64,000 nucleotides of DNA from the NCBI GenBank assembly GCA_965116335.1, contig OZ220677.1:2914001-2978000 (forward strand), in the 5' to 3' direction. The notes below the pieces were generated by a model. It saw only the letters and a program-made list of their open reading frames with translations. It was not told the origin of the DNA and did not search any database. The DNA comes from G963663315 sp965116335. GTDB lineage: Bacteria > Pseudomonadota > Gammaproteobacteria > Arenicellales > Poriferihabitantaceae. A program made the translations under genes and the position numbers. Numbering within the stretch: the first letter of the stretch is position 1; every line of letters starts with the position of its first letter. Positions 8,378 to 15,838 of this stretch are shown here, piece by piece.

Positions 8378-9916
8378 ATGCTTACCTCCCCTGACTTCAT
8401 TTTCATCTGCACCGATCAGCAACGCTCAGACAGTCTGGGCTGCTATGGCAACACGATAGCGAATACGCCGAATATTGACGCTATTGCCGCCGCAGGGATG
8501 CGGTTCGATCGGCATATAACGCCGATGCAGATTTGCTCACCGAGCAGGGCCACTATGGCTACCGGGCTATATCCCAGACATCATAAGCTGATCGTCAACG
8601 GCATGGCTCTGCCAGACAATGTGCCAACGCTGGCCGGTTTTCTGGCCAGTGCCGGTTATACGACTCACAGTGTTGGCAAGCAACATCTGCAACCCTTGCT
8701 TGCCCCCGCGGATAGAAACATGCCGGATTCCAGGGCATTCTGGGAAAAACCGCAATCAACCGGCTGGCGTGGCCCGTATTATGGTTATCAGACCATTGAT
8801 CTGCTACTCGGTGAATCGGATACTGCTCACCTGGCGGGACATTACGCCAACTGGCTGAATAAAAACCATCCGCAGGCGGCAAAATGGTTGATGCCGGAAA
8901 GTGCCGATCAACCACCGCCCGCAGACCTGGACGAGATATGGGTGAGCCAGATGCCCACCGAGTTGCATTACAATACCTGGATTACGGATTGCGCCGTCCG
9001 ATTCCTGGATCAAGCGCGCCCCCCGGATGCTCCGTTTTTCCTGTTTGTTTCCTACCCGGACCCTCATCATCCGTTTGATCCGGTACAGCCTTACGCGAGC
9101 CAGTATCAGCCGGATGATATGCCGTTGCCACGGGTCGAGGGGGATGAATTGTCCAGAATGCCGCCTTATTATGGTCAGCTATATCCTGAGGGGCAGGGGT
9201 TCCGTGAGTTGTACTGGGCAGCGCATGAGGATATGGAGGCTGGTTCGATGATTACTACCCGGAGCATCAGTGGGAAGTCCATGCGTCAGGCCATCGCATA
9301 TACCCATGCCATGACACAAATGATTGACGACGGTGTCGGTGCTATCCTGGCTGCGCTTGCGAGAAGTGGTCGGTCTGACAATACATTTATCGTATTTACC
9401 TCGGATCATGGTGAGCTTCTCGGTGATCATGGGCTGTTGCATAAGGGGCCGCCTCCCTATCGCCAGTTGACCGAGGTATCGTTGATCATGAGCGGGCCGG
9501 GTATTCGACCCGGACGGACCACCCGTGCCCTGACCAATCATATTGATCTGACTCCGACACTGCTGGATGTCTCCGGCGTGCCGTTTGAGCGTGACTCATT
9601 CGATGGCAAGAGCCTGGCACCGTTATTTTCTGATCCCTGTCATTCGATCCGCACATACAATTTCGGTGAATACCATCCGACCGTAAAGCCTGAACTGTAT
9701 AACCAGACTGTCTCGACTGATCAATGGAGATTCACGATCTATCCGCATCGTCCACAATGGGGCGAGTTGTTCAATCTGGAGCGCGACCCCGGCGAACACT
9801 TTAATCTGTTCAATCAAGCGGACTGCAAGAATATCCAGGCCGAACTATCCGCCGTCCTCGCCAACCATTTCCCCCCACAACCCACGGTAGACAACGAGGC
9901 GCTTTGTAAGTGGTGA
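8378..9916 (+). CDS. Type I sulfatase (formylglycine-dependent), cytoplasmic
   Basis: About 512 residues of the alkaline phosphatase superfamily. The metal site opens with FICTDQQRSD (Asp13), and the maturation motif CSPSR has Cys53, the residue converted to formylglycine. A second metal block, FTSDHGELLGDHG, is in the second half. The C-terminus has the usual EYHPTVKPELYNQTV and ELFNLERDPGEHFNLF segments. There is no signal peptide, so it should hydrolyse an imported organic sulfate ester inside the cell, consistent with the ABC importer upstream. Start chosen at ATG 8378; an in-frame TTG lies at 8372. No formylglycine-generating or maturase gene is visible in the window. Choline-sulfatase-like or phosphonate monoester hydrolase-like activity are alternatives. 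Confidence 0.92.
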   Translation: MLTSPDFIFICTDQQRSDSLGCYGNTIANTPNIDAIAAAGMRFDRHITPMQICSPSRATMATGLYPRHHKLIVNGMALPDNVPTLAGFLASAGYTTHSVGKQHLQPLLAPADRNMPDSRAFWEKPQSTGWRGPYYGYQTIDLLLGESDTAHLAGHYANWLNKNHPQAAKWLMPESADQPPPADLDEIWVSQMPTELHYNTWITDCAVRFLDQARPPDAPFFLFVSYPDPHHPFDPVQPYASQYQPDDMPLPRVEGDELSRMPPYYGQLYPEGQGFRELYWAAHEDMEAGSMITTRSISGKSMRQAIAYTHAMTQMIDDGVGAILAALARSGRSDNTFIVFTSDHGELLGDHGLLHKGPPPYRQLTEVSLIMSGPGIRPGRTTRALTNHIDLTPTLLDVSGVPFERDSFDGKSLAPLFSDPCHSIRTYNFGEYHPTVKPELYNQTVSTDQWRFTIYPHRPQWGELFNLERDPGEHFNLFNQADCKNIQAELSAVLANHFPPQPTVDNEALCKW

Positions 9917-9938
9917 GGAGTAGTGCTATAGTCAAGGC

Positions 9939-11021
9939 ATGAATACTGGATATGTAGGGAAGAAAAAAACCATCCGATTTATCGACTTGTTTGCTGGTAT
10001 TGGAGGGTTTCGTTATGCCATGCAAAATGCTGGTGCCGACCTTGGCGCAGATGTCGAGTGTGTTTTCAGTAGTGAGATAGACCAGGAGTGCCAGAGAGCC
10101 TACGCAGCGAACTTTGGCGAAACCCCGCACGGGGATATTACGGAGATAGCCGCGCAGGACATCCCTGACCATGACGTTCTGTTGGCTGGTTTCCCGTGCC
10201 AGCCGTTCAGTATCATTGGACATAGACGCGGTTTTGATGATACCAGAGGGACATTATTTTTTGACATAGCGCGCATATTGGCAGAAAAGAAACCGACGGC
10301 ATTTGTGCTGGAAAATGTAAAACTGCTGGTTGGGCACAGCAAAGGACAAACGTTGAACCGGATTTTAGAAACTCTGGATGAGCTCGGATACTACGCAACT
10401 TATAAAGTATTGAACGCTCTGGATTTTGGTCTGCCACAGAAAAGGGAGCGTGTCTTCATTGTTGGTTTCCGCTCTCCGCGCTATTTCAACTGGCCGTCTG
10501 GAAATATACCGATGCGCCCATTGAGTGAAATCCTGGAAGATGAAGTTCCCGAAGAATATTTTGCATCCGGCTACATCAGGAAGAAAAGACTGAGCAAGCA
10601 AAAGCCAACGAAAGAACCGACCATCTGGCATGAGAACAAGGCTGGACACATAAGTGCTTATCCGTTTTCGTGTGCTTTACGTGCAGGTGCTTCTTACAAC
10701 TACCTGCTGGTGAATGGCGAAAGAAGGCTGACTTTGCGGGAAATGCTGCGTCTTCAAGGGTTCCCCGAAGAAGCCAGGATTGTTTGCAACTATTCGCAAA
10801 GCAGAAAGCAGGCTGGCAATAGCCTTCCTGTTCCCGTGGCGCAGGCGGTTATCAAGAACCTGATACAAGCCACAGATTGGGTTTCAACATTTTCTCAAGA
10901 GGAAACCGATAAGCTGGTAGTTGATGATCAACTGCGAATATTTGAGAACACATCGGAATATGACCAAATCTCCGAAACTGCGAACAGTCCAAAAATACAA
11001 GCCACCGTATCCGCTCAATAA
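9939..11021 (+). CDS. Type II DNA (cytosine-5)-methyltransferase
   Basis: 360-residue C5 methyltransferase. Motif I is IDLFAGIGGFRYA, the catalytic motif IV is LLAGFPCQPFS with Cys87, motif VI is FVLENVKLL with Glu125, motif VIII is LPQKRERVFIVGF, and motifs IX and X (RRLTLREMLRLQGFP, QAGNSLPVPVAQAV) close the protein. The target recognition region lies between motifs VIII and IX (about residues 180-260); the recognition sequence cannot be read from it. It overlaps the next gene, a probable cognate endonuclease, as in compact restriction-modification modules. AAGG four bases before the ATG is a modest ribosome site. Confidence 0.96.
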   Translation: MNTGYVGKKKTIRFIDLFAGIGGFRYAMQNAGADLGADVECVFSSEIDQECQRAYAANFGETPHGDITEIAAQDIPDHDVLLAGFPCQPFSIIGHRRGFDDTRGTLFFDIARILAEKKPTAFVLENVKLLVGHSKGQTLNRILETLDELGYYATYKVLNALDFGLPQKRERVFIVGFRSPRYFNWPSGNIPMRPLSEILEDEVPEEYFASGYIRKKRLSKQKPTKEPTIWHENKAGHISAYPFSCALRAGASYNYLLVNGERRLTLREMLRLQGFPEEARIVCNYSQSRKQAGNSLPVPVAQAVIKNLIQATDWVSTFSQEETDKLVVDDQLRIFENTSEYDQISETANSPKIQATVSAQ

Positions 11022-11700
11022 CTTTCCCGGGAACTTTGCGCTTGATTTGGGGCGGGAGGTTGTTTATTTGCTCGCTTCCAGAGGAAAACAGGCGAGGCTG
11101 GAAGGCTCAGACTGGGAAGAGATTTTTGCTCGCCTGGTTGGTGCCAAGTGGAAGCCCTCAAATGTTGGGTTGGATGATATCGTCTTGCAGCAGACAGCAT
11201 GGGGAGCTAAAACCGTAAAGAATCGTCAACCCTCCACCGTTTCAAAAATCCGTCTCATTTCCGGGCGCAATTCACCCATTTATTCTTTTGGCGACAGCGA
11301 AATAAGTGACGTTGATCCTAATCAGCTGGGAGAAAAGGTTTTGGCAATCTGGAATGAGCGCGTCACTGGAATAAGGAAGCTATACCGTCATGTGAGAACA
11401 GTTGTTCTGATCAAGTCCAATGACCTTCTTGAGTTGGCTGCCTTCGAGTTTGATACCATCATATACCCGGCTGAGCAATTTTGGTGGCAGTGGAATGAGC
11501 GCAATAATCTTGAAGGGTTCAGTAAATCAACTGACCAGCATATATTTACATGGCAGCCACACGGTTCCCAATTCACCATTATCGAAAGCGTACCTGAAGA
11601 ACGCCTGGCAATTAAAATCAAGCAACCGCCACAACTGGATAGAAATGCAGTCCTGGAATCAATCAGATTTGATGAGTCCTGGGTTCAGATTTTGAAATAA
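10960..11700 (+). CDS. Probable type II restriction endonuclease partner of the methyltransferase
   Basis: About 246 residues, no family recognised with certainty. It is assigned by position: it overlaps the cytosine methyltransferase by about 60 bp on the same strand and ends the module. A segment near residue 70 (GLDDIVLQQTAWGAKTVK) has the Asp...Gln-x-Ala-Trp-Gly-Ala-Lys layout of a degenerate PD-(D/E)XK nuclease core, which supports nuclease function but is inference. The ATG at 10960 is preferred because GGA precedes it; upstream in-frame TTG 10921 or ATG 10924 would lengthen the overlap. The base composition is more AT-rich than its neighbours, which fits transfer. Confidence 0.7.
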   Translation: MTKSPKLRTVQKYKPPYPLNNFPGNFALDLGREVVYLLASRGKQARLEGSDWEEIFARLVGAKWKPSNVGLDDIVLQQTAWGAKTVKNRQPSTVSKIRLISGRNSPIYSFGDSEISDVDPNQLGEKVLAIWNERVTGIRKLYRHVRTVVLIKSNDLLELAAFEFDTIIYPAEQFWWQWNERNNLEGFSKSTDQHIFTWQPHGSQFTIIESVPEERLAIKIKQPPQLDRNAVLESIRFDESWVQILK

Positions 11701-11709
11701 TCCTTCGGG

Positions 11710-12828
11710 TCAGGTGTTGAAACACCAGTCGAGTGCGATTTTTCGGTATAACTCAACGGATTGTTCGAGTCGGTTGATTGAGCAATACTCGTCGGTCTGG
11801 TGAGCCAGGGTGGCCTCGCCGGGGCCCAGTATGATGGTGGGCGGGTTGCCCGATGCGCGGGACAATATCGGGCCGTCGGTGAAGTAGGTGGCGCCGCGGC
11901 CTTCGGGCCGGACTCCGGTCACTTCCTCAACAAAACCGTAAGTTTTCCGCACCCATTCTCCCTGCGGGTCTGACCAGATACCCTCGACTGCGATCATCTC
12001 GTCAAAGCTGATTTCATCTCCCAGCAGTTCGGCAAGGTCGGCGCGTATTTGAGCATGGGATTGCCCCGGTATCGTGCGGATGTCCACCCCGACTATCGCC
12101 TGATCCGGAACCGAGTTCAGATTCATGCCTCCCGTGATGGTTCCGACATTGAGAGTAGGGGCACCCAGCACATCATGTTGACACCCTTTCCAGTCAAAAT
12201 TCTCGAGTTTACTGACGGCTCTGGCCGCCTTGTAAATGGCGTTTTCACCTTGTTCGGGCATGGAGCCATGGGCGGTAATTCCAGTGGCGACCAGATTTCC
12301 CCAGTACGCGCCCTTGTGACCGACCAGAGGATAATTTGATGTGGGTTCACCCACCACAATAGCACCACAATGAGCCAGCGCGTTTTGTTCCGCCAGAAAG
12401 AGGGCACCCTCACAGCCGGTTTCTTCTCCGGCGGTTATGATCAGTTCAATACCAGCGACCGGGCGTTTGTGTCGGGTTGCTTCTCCGGCAGCCATGACAA
12501 ATGCGGCTACGCCCGCTTTCATGTCGGTGGCACCGCGTCCCATTATGCGGTCGCCGTCGAGGTCGGCGGCAAACGGGTCGCAGCTCCAGTCGGCAGCACC
12601 CAGCGGAACGGTGTCGATATGGCCAGTAAAGCAGAGTGGCAGACCGTTCCCGGAACCCTCCATCCGTGCGATCAGGCTGGTTCTGTTTTCCGCGAACTCG
12701 AAATACTGCACATCAAATCCACAGCCTTCCAGTCGCTTCCCGAGGTAGCGGGCGCACTCGGACTCATGACTTTCCGGGTTTACCGTGTTGAACCGAATCA
12801 GTTCCTGTGTGAGTTGAACAGGTTTCAT
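11710..12828 (-). CDS. M20 family deacylase (ArgE/DapE type)
   Basis: About 372 residues of the dinuclear zinc M20 family. Metal and catalytic residues are visible: FTGHIDTVP (His70, Asp72), GRGATDMKAG (Asp102) and TAGEETGCE (Glu135 and Glu136). The lid domain follows (GAPTLNVGTITGGMNLNSVPD with the conserved VGTITGG-type segment). Closest by eye to acetylornithine deacetylase, so it may release ornithine in arginine synthesis together with the argB and argD genes here; succinyl-diaminopimelate desuccinylase or a general N-acyl amino acid hydrolase are alternatives. ATG 12828 lies 1 bp after the ahcY stop; a longer frame to 12876 would overlap ahcY by 47 bp. It is downstream of metK and ahcY on the same strand. 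Confidence 0.88.
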   Translation of the reverse strand: MKPVQLTQELIRFNTVNPESHESECARYLGKRLEGCGFDVQYFEFAENRTSLIARMEGSGNGLPLCFTGHIDTVPLGAADWSCDPFAADLDGDRIMGRGATDMKAGVAAFVMAAGEATRHKRPVAGIELIITAGEETGCEGALFLAEQNALAHCGAIVVGEPTSNYPLVGHKGAYWGNLVATGITAHGSMPEQGENAIYKAARAVSKLENFDWKGCQHDVLGAPTLNVGTITGGMNLNSVPDQAIVGVDIRTIPGQSHAQIRADLAELLGDEISFDEMIAVEGIWSDPQGEWVRKTYGFVEEVTGVRPEGRGATYFTDGPILSRASGNPPTIILGPGEATLAHQTDEYCSINRLEQSVELYRKIALDWCFNT

Positions 12829-12829
12829 A

Positions 12830-14248
12830 TCAGTATCGGTAATGATCAGCCTTGTAGGGACCTTCGAGCGGAACATTGATGTAGTCGGCCTGATCAGGTC
12901 TTAGCTCGGTCAGGTTGGCGCCGATTTTCTCAAGGTGCAGGCGCGCGACTTCCTCATCCAGATGCTTGGGTAATACATAAACTTCATTCTGATATTTATC
13001 GCCATCGCTCCAGATTTCGATCTGCGCCAGTACCTGATTGGTGAAACTGTTGGACATCACGAAACTCGGATGGCCGGTGCCACAACCGAGGTTGACCAGG
13101 CGACCCTCTGCCAGCAGAGTGATTCGGCGACCATCGGGGAGAATAATCTGGTCTACCTGGGGTTTGACATTTTCCCATTGGTATTGCTTCATCGAGGCGA
13201 TGTCAATTTCGTTGTCAAAGTGACCGATATTGCAGACAATCGCCTGATTTTTCATGCGGGTCATGTGGTCATGGGTAATTACATGGAAATTACCGGTGGC
13301 GGTGACGAATATGTCGGCCTGTGAGCAGACATCGTCCATATTGACTACGCGATACCCTTCCATGGCCGCCTGTAGTGCACAGATCGGGTCAATTTCAGTG
13401 ATCCATACGGTGGCGCCGAGACCGCGCAGGGATTGTGCACAGCCTTTGCCGACATCGCCATAACCGAGTACAACTGCCACTTTACCGGCAATCATCGTGT
13501 CGGTGGCTCTCTTGATACCATCTACCAGGGATTCGCGGCAACCATACAGATTATCGAATTTGGACTTGGTCACGGAGTCGTTCACATTGATGGCGGGGAA
13601 GGGCAGTTCATTGTTACTGGCCATTTGATATAACCGATGCACGCCGGTCGTGGTTTCCTCAGTGACTCCCTGAATCTCCGCCAGGCGACGGCTGTACCAG
13701 GTGTTATCTCTGCTCAGAGTAGTCCGGATGCTGGAAAACAGGGCCACTTCCTCTTCGCTTGAAGGATTGTCGAGAACCGACAAGTCCTTTTCCGCCTTGC
13801 TGCCCAGAATCAGCAGCAGGGTCGCGTCGCCGCCATCATCCAGGATCAGGTTCGGGCCGGCGCCATCTGGCCAGTCCATGATTTTGTGGCTGTATTCCCA
13901 ATACTGATCCAGCGATTCCCCCTTGAATGCGAACACCGGGATGCCCTGATCCGCAATAGCCGCCGCCGCATGATCCTGGGTTGAAAAAATGTTGCAGGAG
14001 GCCCAACGCACTTGTGCGCCGAGTGAGACCAGTGATTCGATCAGTACGGCGGTCTGAATGGTCATGTGCAATGAGCCGGCGATGCGAGCACCTTTCAGGG
14101 GCTGGCTGTCGGCGTACTTGCTGCGGATTGAGATGAGTCCGGGCATTTCTGTTTCAGCGATACGAATTTCCTTCCGGCCCCAATCGGCCAGGGTCAGGTC
14201 AGCGACATGGAAATCAGCCTGGACGGCTTGGACAACTTGTGTAGACAT
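12830..14248 (-). CDS. ahcY: S-adenosylhomocysteine hydrolase
   Basis: 472-residue cytoplasmic NAD-dependent enzyme that splits S-adenosylhomocysteine into adenosine and homocysteine. The substrate domain shows GSLHMTIQTAVLIE and the HAAAAI-type block, the NAD fold has GYGDVGKGCAQSLRGLGATV, and the chain ends with GPYKADHYRY, the conserved tail that closes the neighbouring active site. Length is full. It lies 36 bp downstream of metK, so the two SAM-cycle enzymes are almost certainly cotranscribed and share the regulatory region upstream of metK. Confidence 0.98.
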   Translation of the reverse strand: MSTQVVQAVQADFHVADLTLADWGRKEIRIAETEMPGLISIRSKYADSQPLKGARIAGSLHMTIQTAVLIESLVSLGAQVRWASCNIFSTQDHAAAAIADQGIPVFAFKGESLDQYWEYSHKIMDWPDGAGPNLILDDGGDATLLLILGSKAEKDLSVLDNPSSEEEVALFSSIRTTLSRDNTWYSRRLAEIQGVTEETTTGVHRLYQMASNNELPFPAINVNDSVTKSKFDNLYGCRESLVDGIKRATDTMIAGKVAVVLGYGDVGKGCAQSLRGLGATVWITEIDPICALQAAMEGYRVVNMDDVCSQADIFVTATGNFHVITHDHMTRMKNQAIVCNIGHFDNEIDIASMKQYQWENVKPQVDQIILPDGRRITLLAEGRLVNLGCGTGHPSFVMSNSFTNQVLAQIEIWSDGDKYQNEVYVLPKHLDEEVARLHLEKIGANLTELRPDQADYINVPLEGPYKADHYRY

Positions 14249-14284
14249 AATGGATTCTCTTTCAGGAATGATAGTGGGTGTTGG

Positions 14285-15454
14285 TTACCGGATTCCGGCA
14301 TCCGCTTTCAATGCGTCTGCCTTGTCGATTCTTTCCCATGAAAATTCGGGTTCCGAACGACCAAAGTGACCATACGCCGCGGTATTGCGGTAGATCGGGC
14401 GAAGCAGTCCCAGGCTCTGGACAATGGCCTTGGGTCGCAGGTCGAAATGCCGGTTGACCAGTGCTTCGATTTTGTCATCTTCGATTTTCCCGGTGCCGAA
14501 GGTTTCGACCATGACCGAAACCGGCCGGGCGACACCGATAGCGTAGGCCACCTGAACCTCGCATTTATCGGCCAGGCCAGCCGCCACGATGTTTTTCGCC
14601 ACGTAACGTGTAGCATAAGCGGCGGAACGATCCACTTTCGAGGGATCCTTGCCGGAGAATGCGCCGCCGCCGTGGTGCGCGGAGCCGCCATACGTGTCGA
14701 CGATGATTTTCCGCCCGGTCAGGCCACAGTCAGCGACCGGTCCGCCAATCACGAACCGGCCAGTCGGGTTGACCAGAAAACGAGTATTCGCATCCAGCAT
14801 GCTGGCGGGCAATACCGGCTTGATGATTTCTTCGATCACCGCTTCTGATAATTCGGTATCACCAACATCCGGTGTATGCTGGGTGGACAGTACCACAGTG
14901 TCTATCGCAACCGGAGTGTCCCCCTCATATTTCACGGTAACCTGGGATTTCGCGTCCGGCCGCAGCCAGGGTAGTTTGCCCGACTTGCGAACCTCTGACT
15001 GCCGGGCAACCAGACGATGGGCATAAGTAATCGGGAAGGGCATCAGCACATCGGTTTCATTACAGGCATAGCCGAACATCAGGCCCTGGTCACCGGCCCC
15101 CTGATCGAGGTCCACTCCTTCGCCTTCATTGACCCCCTGGGCGATGTCGGTGGATTGCTTGTCGAGTGAAACCAGCACGGCACAACTTTTGTGATCGAAT
15201 CCCATGTCGGACGAGTTGTAGCCGATTTCCCCAATCGTATGGCGTACCACTTCCTGAAAGTCCACCACAGCGTCGGTAGTGATCTCCCCGGCGACAATCG
15301 CCATGCCCGTGGTAACCATGGTTTCGCACGCGACTCTGGATTTCGGGTCATCGGTCAGCAGCGAGTCGAGTATCGAATCTGAAACCTGATCCGCGACCTT
15401 GTCCGGGTGACCCTCCGACACCGATTCCGATGTAAATAAATAAGACTTTGACAT
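14285..15454 (-). CDS. metK: S-adenosylmethionine synthase
   Basis: 389 residues, full length. Makes S-adenosylmethionine from methionine and ATP. Visible motifs: SESVSEGHPDKVADQVSD at the N-terminus (the ATP-binding GHPDK), GAGDQGLMFGYA in the middle, and the phosphate-binding GGGAFSGKDPSKVDRS loop near residue 265. A ribosome site TTGAGG is found 10 nt before the ATG. First gene of the metK-ahcY-M20 minus-strand unit. No SAM or SAH riboswitch pattern is apparent in its leader; a palindrome at 15540-15559 is the better regulatory candidate. Confidence 0.98.
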   Translation of the reverse strand: MSKSYLFTSESVSEGHPDKVADQVSDSILDSLLTDDPKSRVACETMVTTGMAIVAGEITTDAVVDFQEVVRHTIGEIGYNSSDMGFDHKSCAVLVSLDKQSTDIAQGVNEGEGVDLDQGAGDQGLMFGYACNETDVLMPFPITYAHRLVARQSEVRKSGKLPWLRPDAKSQVTVKYEGDTPVAIDTVVLSTQHTPDVGDTELSEAVIEEIIKPVLPASMLDANTRFLVNPTGRFVIGGPVADCGLTGRKIIVDTYGGSAHHGGGAFSGKDPSKVDRSAAYATRYVAKNIVAAGLADKCEVQVAYAIGVARPVSVMVETFGTGKIEDDKIEALVNRHFDLRPKAIVQSLGLLRPIYRNTAAYGHFGRSEPEFSWERIDKADALKADAGIR

Positions 15455-15539
15455 TATTTCATGACCTCAATCAAGCAGTGCGCTGCCGACACAGTACCGT
15501 TAGCTTGGCGTCGCCAGGCGCGAAAAAGTAAATGACCTG

Positions 15540-15559
15540 ATATAAAGAAATCTTTATAT
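15540..15559 (-). promoter_or_regulatory. Palindromic operator candidate upstream of metK-ahcY
   Basis: A perfect inverted repeat, 9-bp arms ATATAAAGA and TCTTTATAT around a 2-bp centre, lies 86 bp upstream of the metK start. Size and symmetry fit a dimeric repressor site of the ArsR type. SahR, an ArsR-family sensor of S-adenosylhomocysteine, controls methionine-cycle genes in several proteobacteria; assignment to SahR here is inference and no regulator gene is visible nearby. Confidence 0.55.
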
Positions 15560-15633
15560 GGTTCGATTGTAACACTTCCAGGAGCACATAAACAGCCTGA
15601 CAGAACAAAATAGTTTTGATGCAAAGGATGACG

Positions 15634-15691
15634 TGTGTGTCCCCCCATCCAATCCGTTTCGCGGATTGGATTCCCCCTCAAGGGGGGAATG
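15634..15691 (-). repeat. Palindromic repeat type A, copy at metK upstream region
   Basis: About 58 bp containing two stacked hairpins, TCCAATCCG/CGGATTGGA and CCCCCTCAAGGGGG, with a GGTTGTGTCCCCCC-type end. Six more copies occur in the window (19398-19455, 49386-49443, 49640-49699, 49895-49951, 50775-50834, 51020-51079). This copy is inverted relative to the 49-51 kb copies. Confidence 0.85.
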
Positions 15692-15708
15692 ATACCGTTA
15701 TCACATTA

Positions 15709-15771
15709 CTCCCCCCTTGAGGGGGAGTCCGCGATACAAGGGCGAAGCCCGCCGGGGAGCGGGTGGGGGGA
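15709..15771. repeat. Dispersed repeat type D, copy 1
   Basis: A 63-bp segment starting CTCCCCCCTTGAGGGGGAG and ending in GGGTGGGGGGA, with an internal GGGCGAAGCCC hairpin. It is repeated almost exactly at 19470-19532. In both places it follows a type A repeat within about 20 bp, so A and D look like one composite element of about 140 bp. The region between metK and the insertion sequence (15455-15838) otherwise holds only the operator candidate and a partial type B repeat at 15802-15835. Confidence 0.85.
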
Positions 15772-15831
15772 ATGATGTTGATACATGAGGCGAAACGATG
15801 CCGTAGGGGAGGGTCTCCGTGCCCTCCCGCG

Positions 15832-15838
15832 AATGTTG
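15832..15838. repeat. Left 7-bp target duplication of the IS1380-like element
   Basis: AATGTTG occurs directly outside the left end and again at 17546-17552 directly outside the right end, at symmetric distance from the terminal inverted repeats. Confidence 0.7.

Noticed and set aside
15455..15640. SAM or SAH riboswitch in the metK leader
   Set aside because: I could not match known SAM-I, SAM-II or SAH consensus features; only the palindrome at 15540-15559 stands out.
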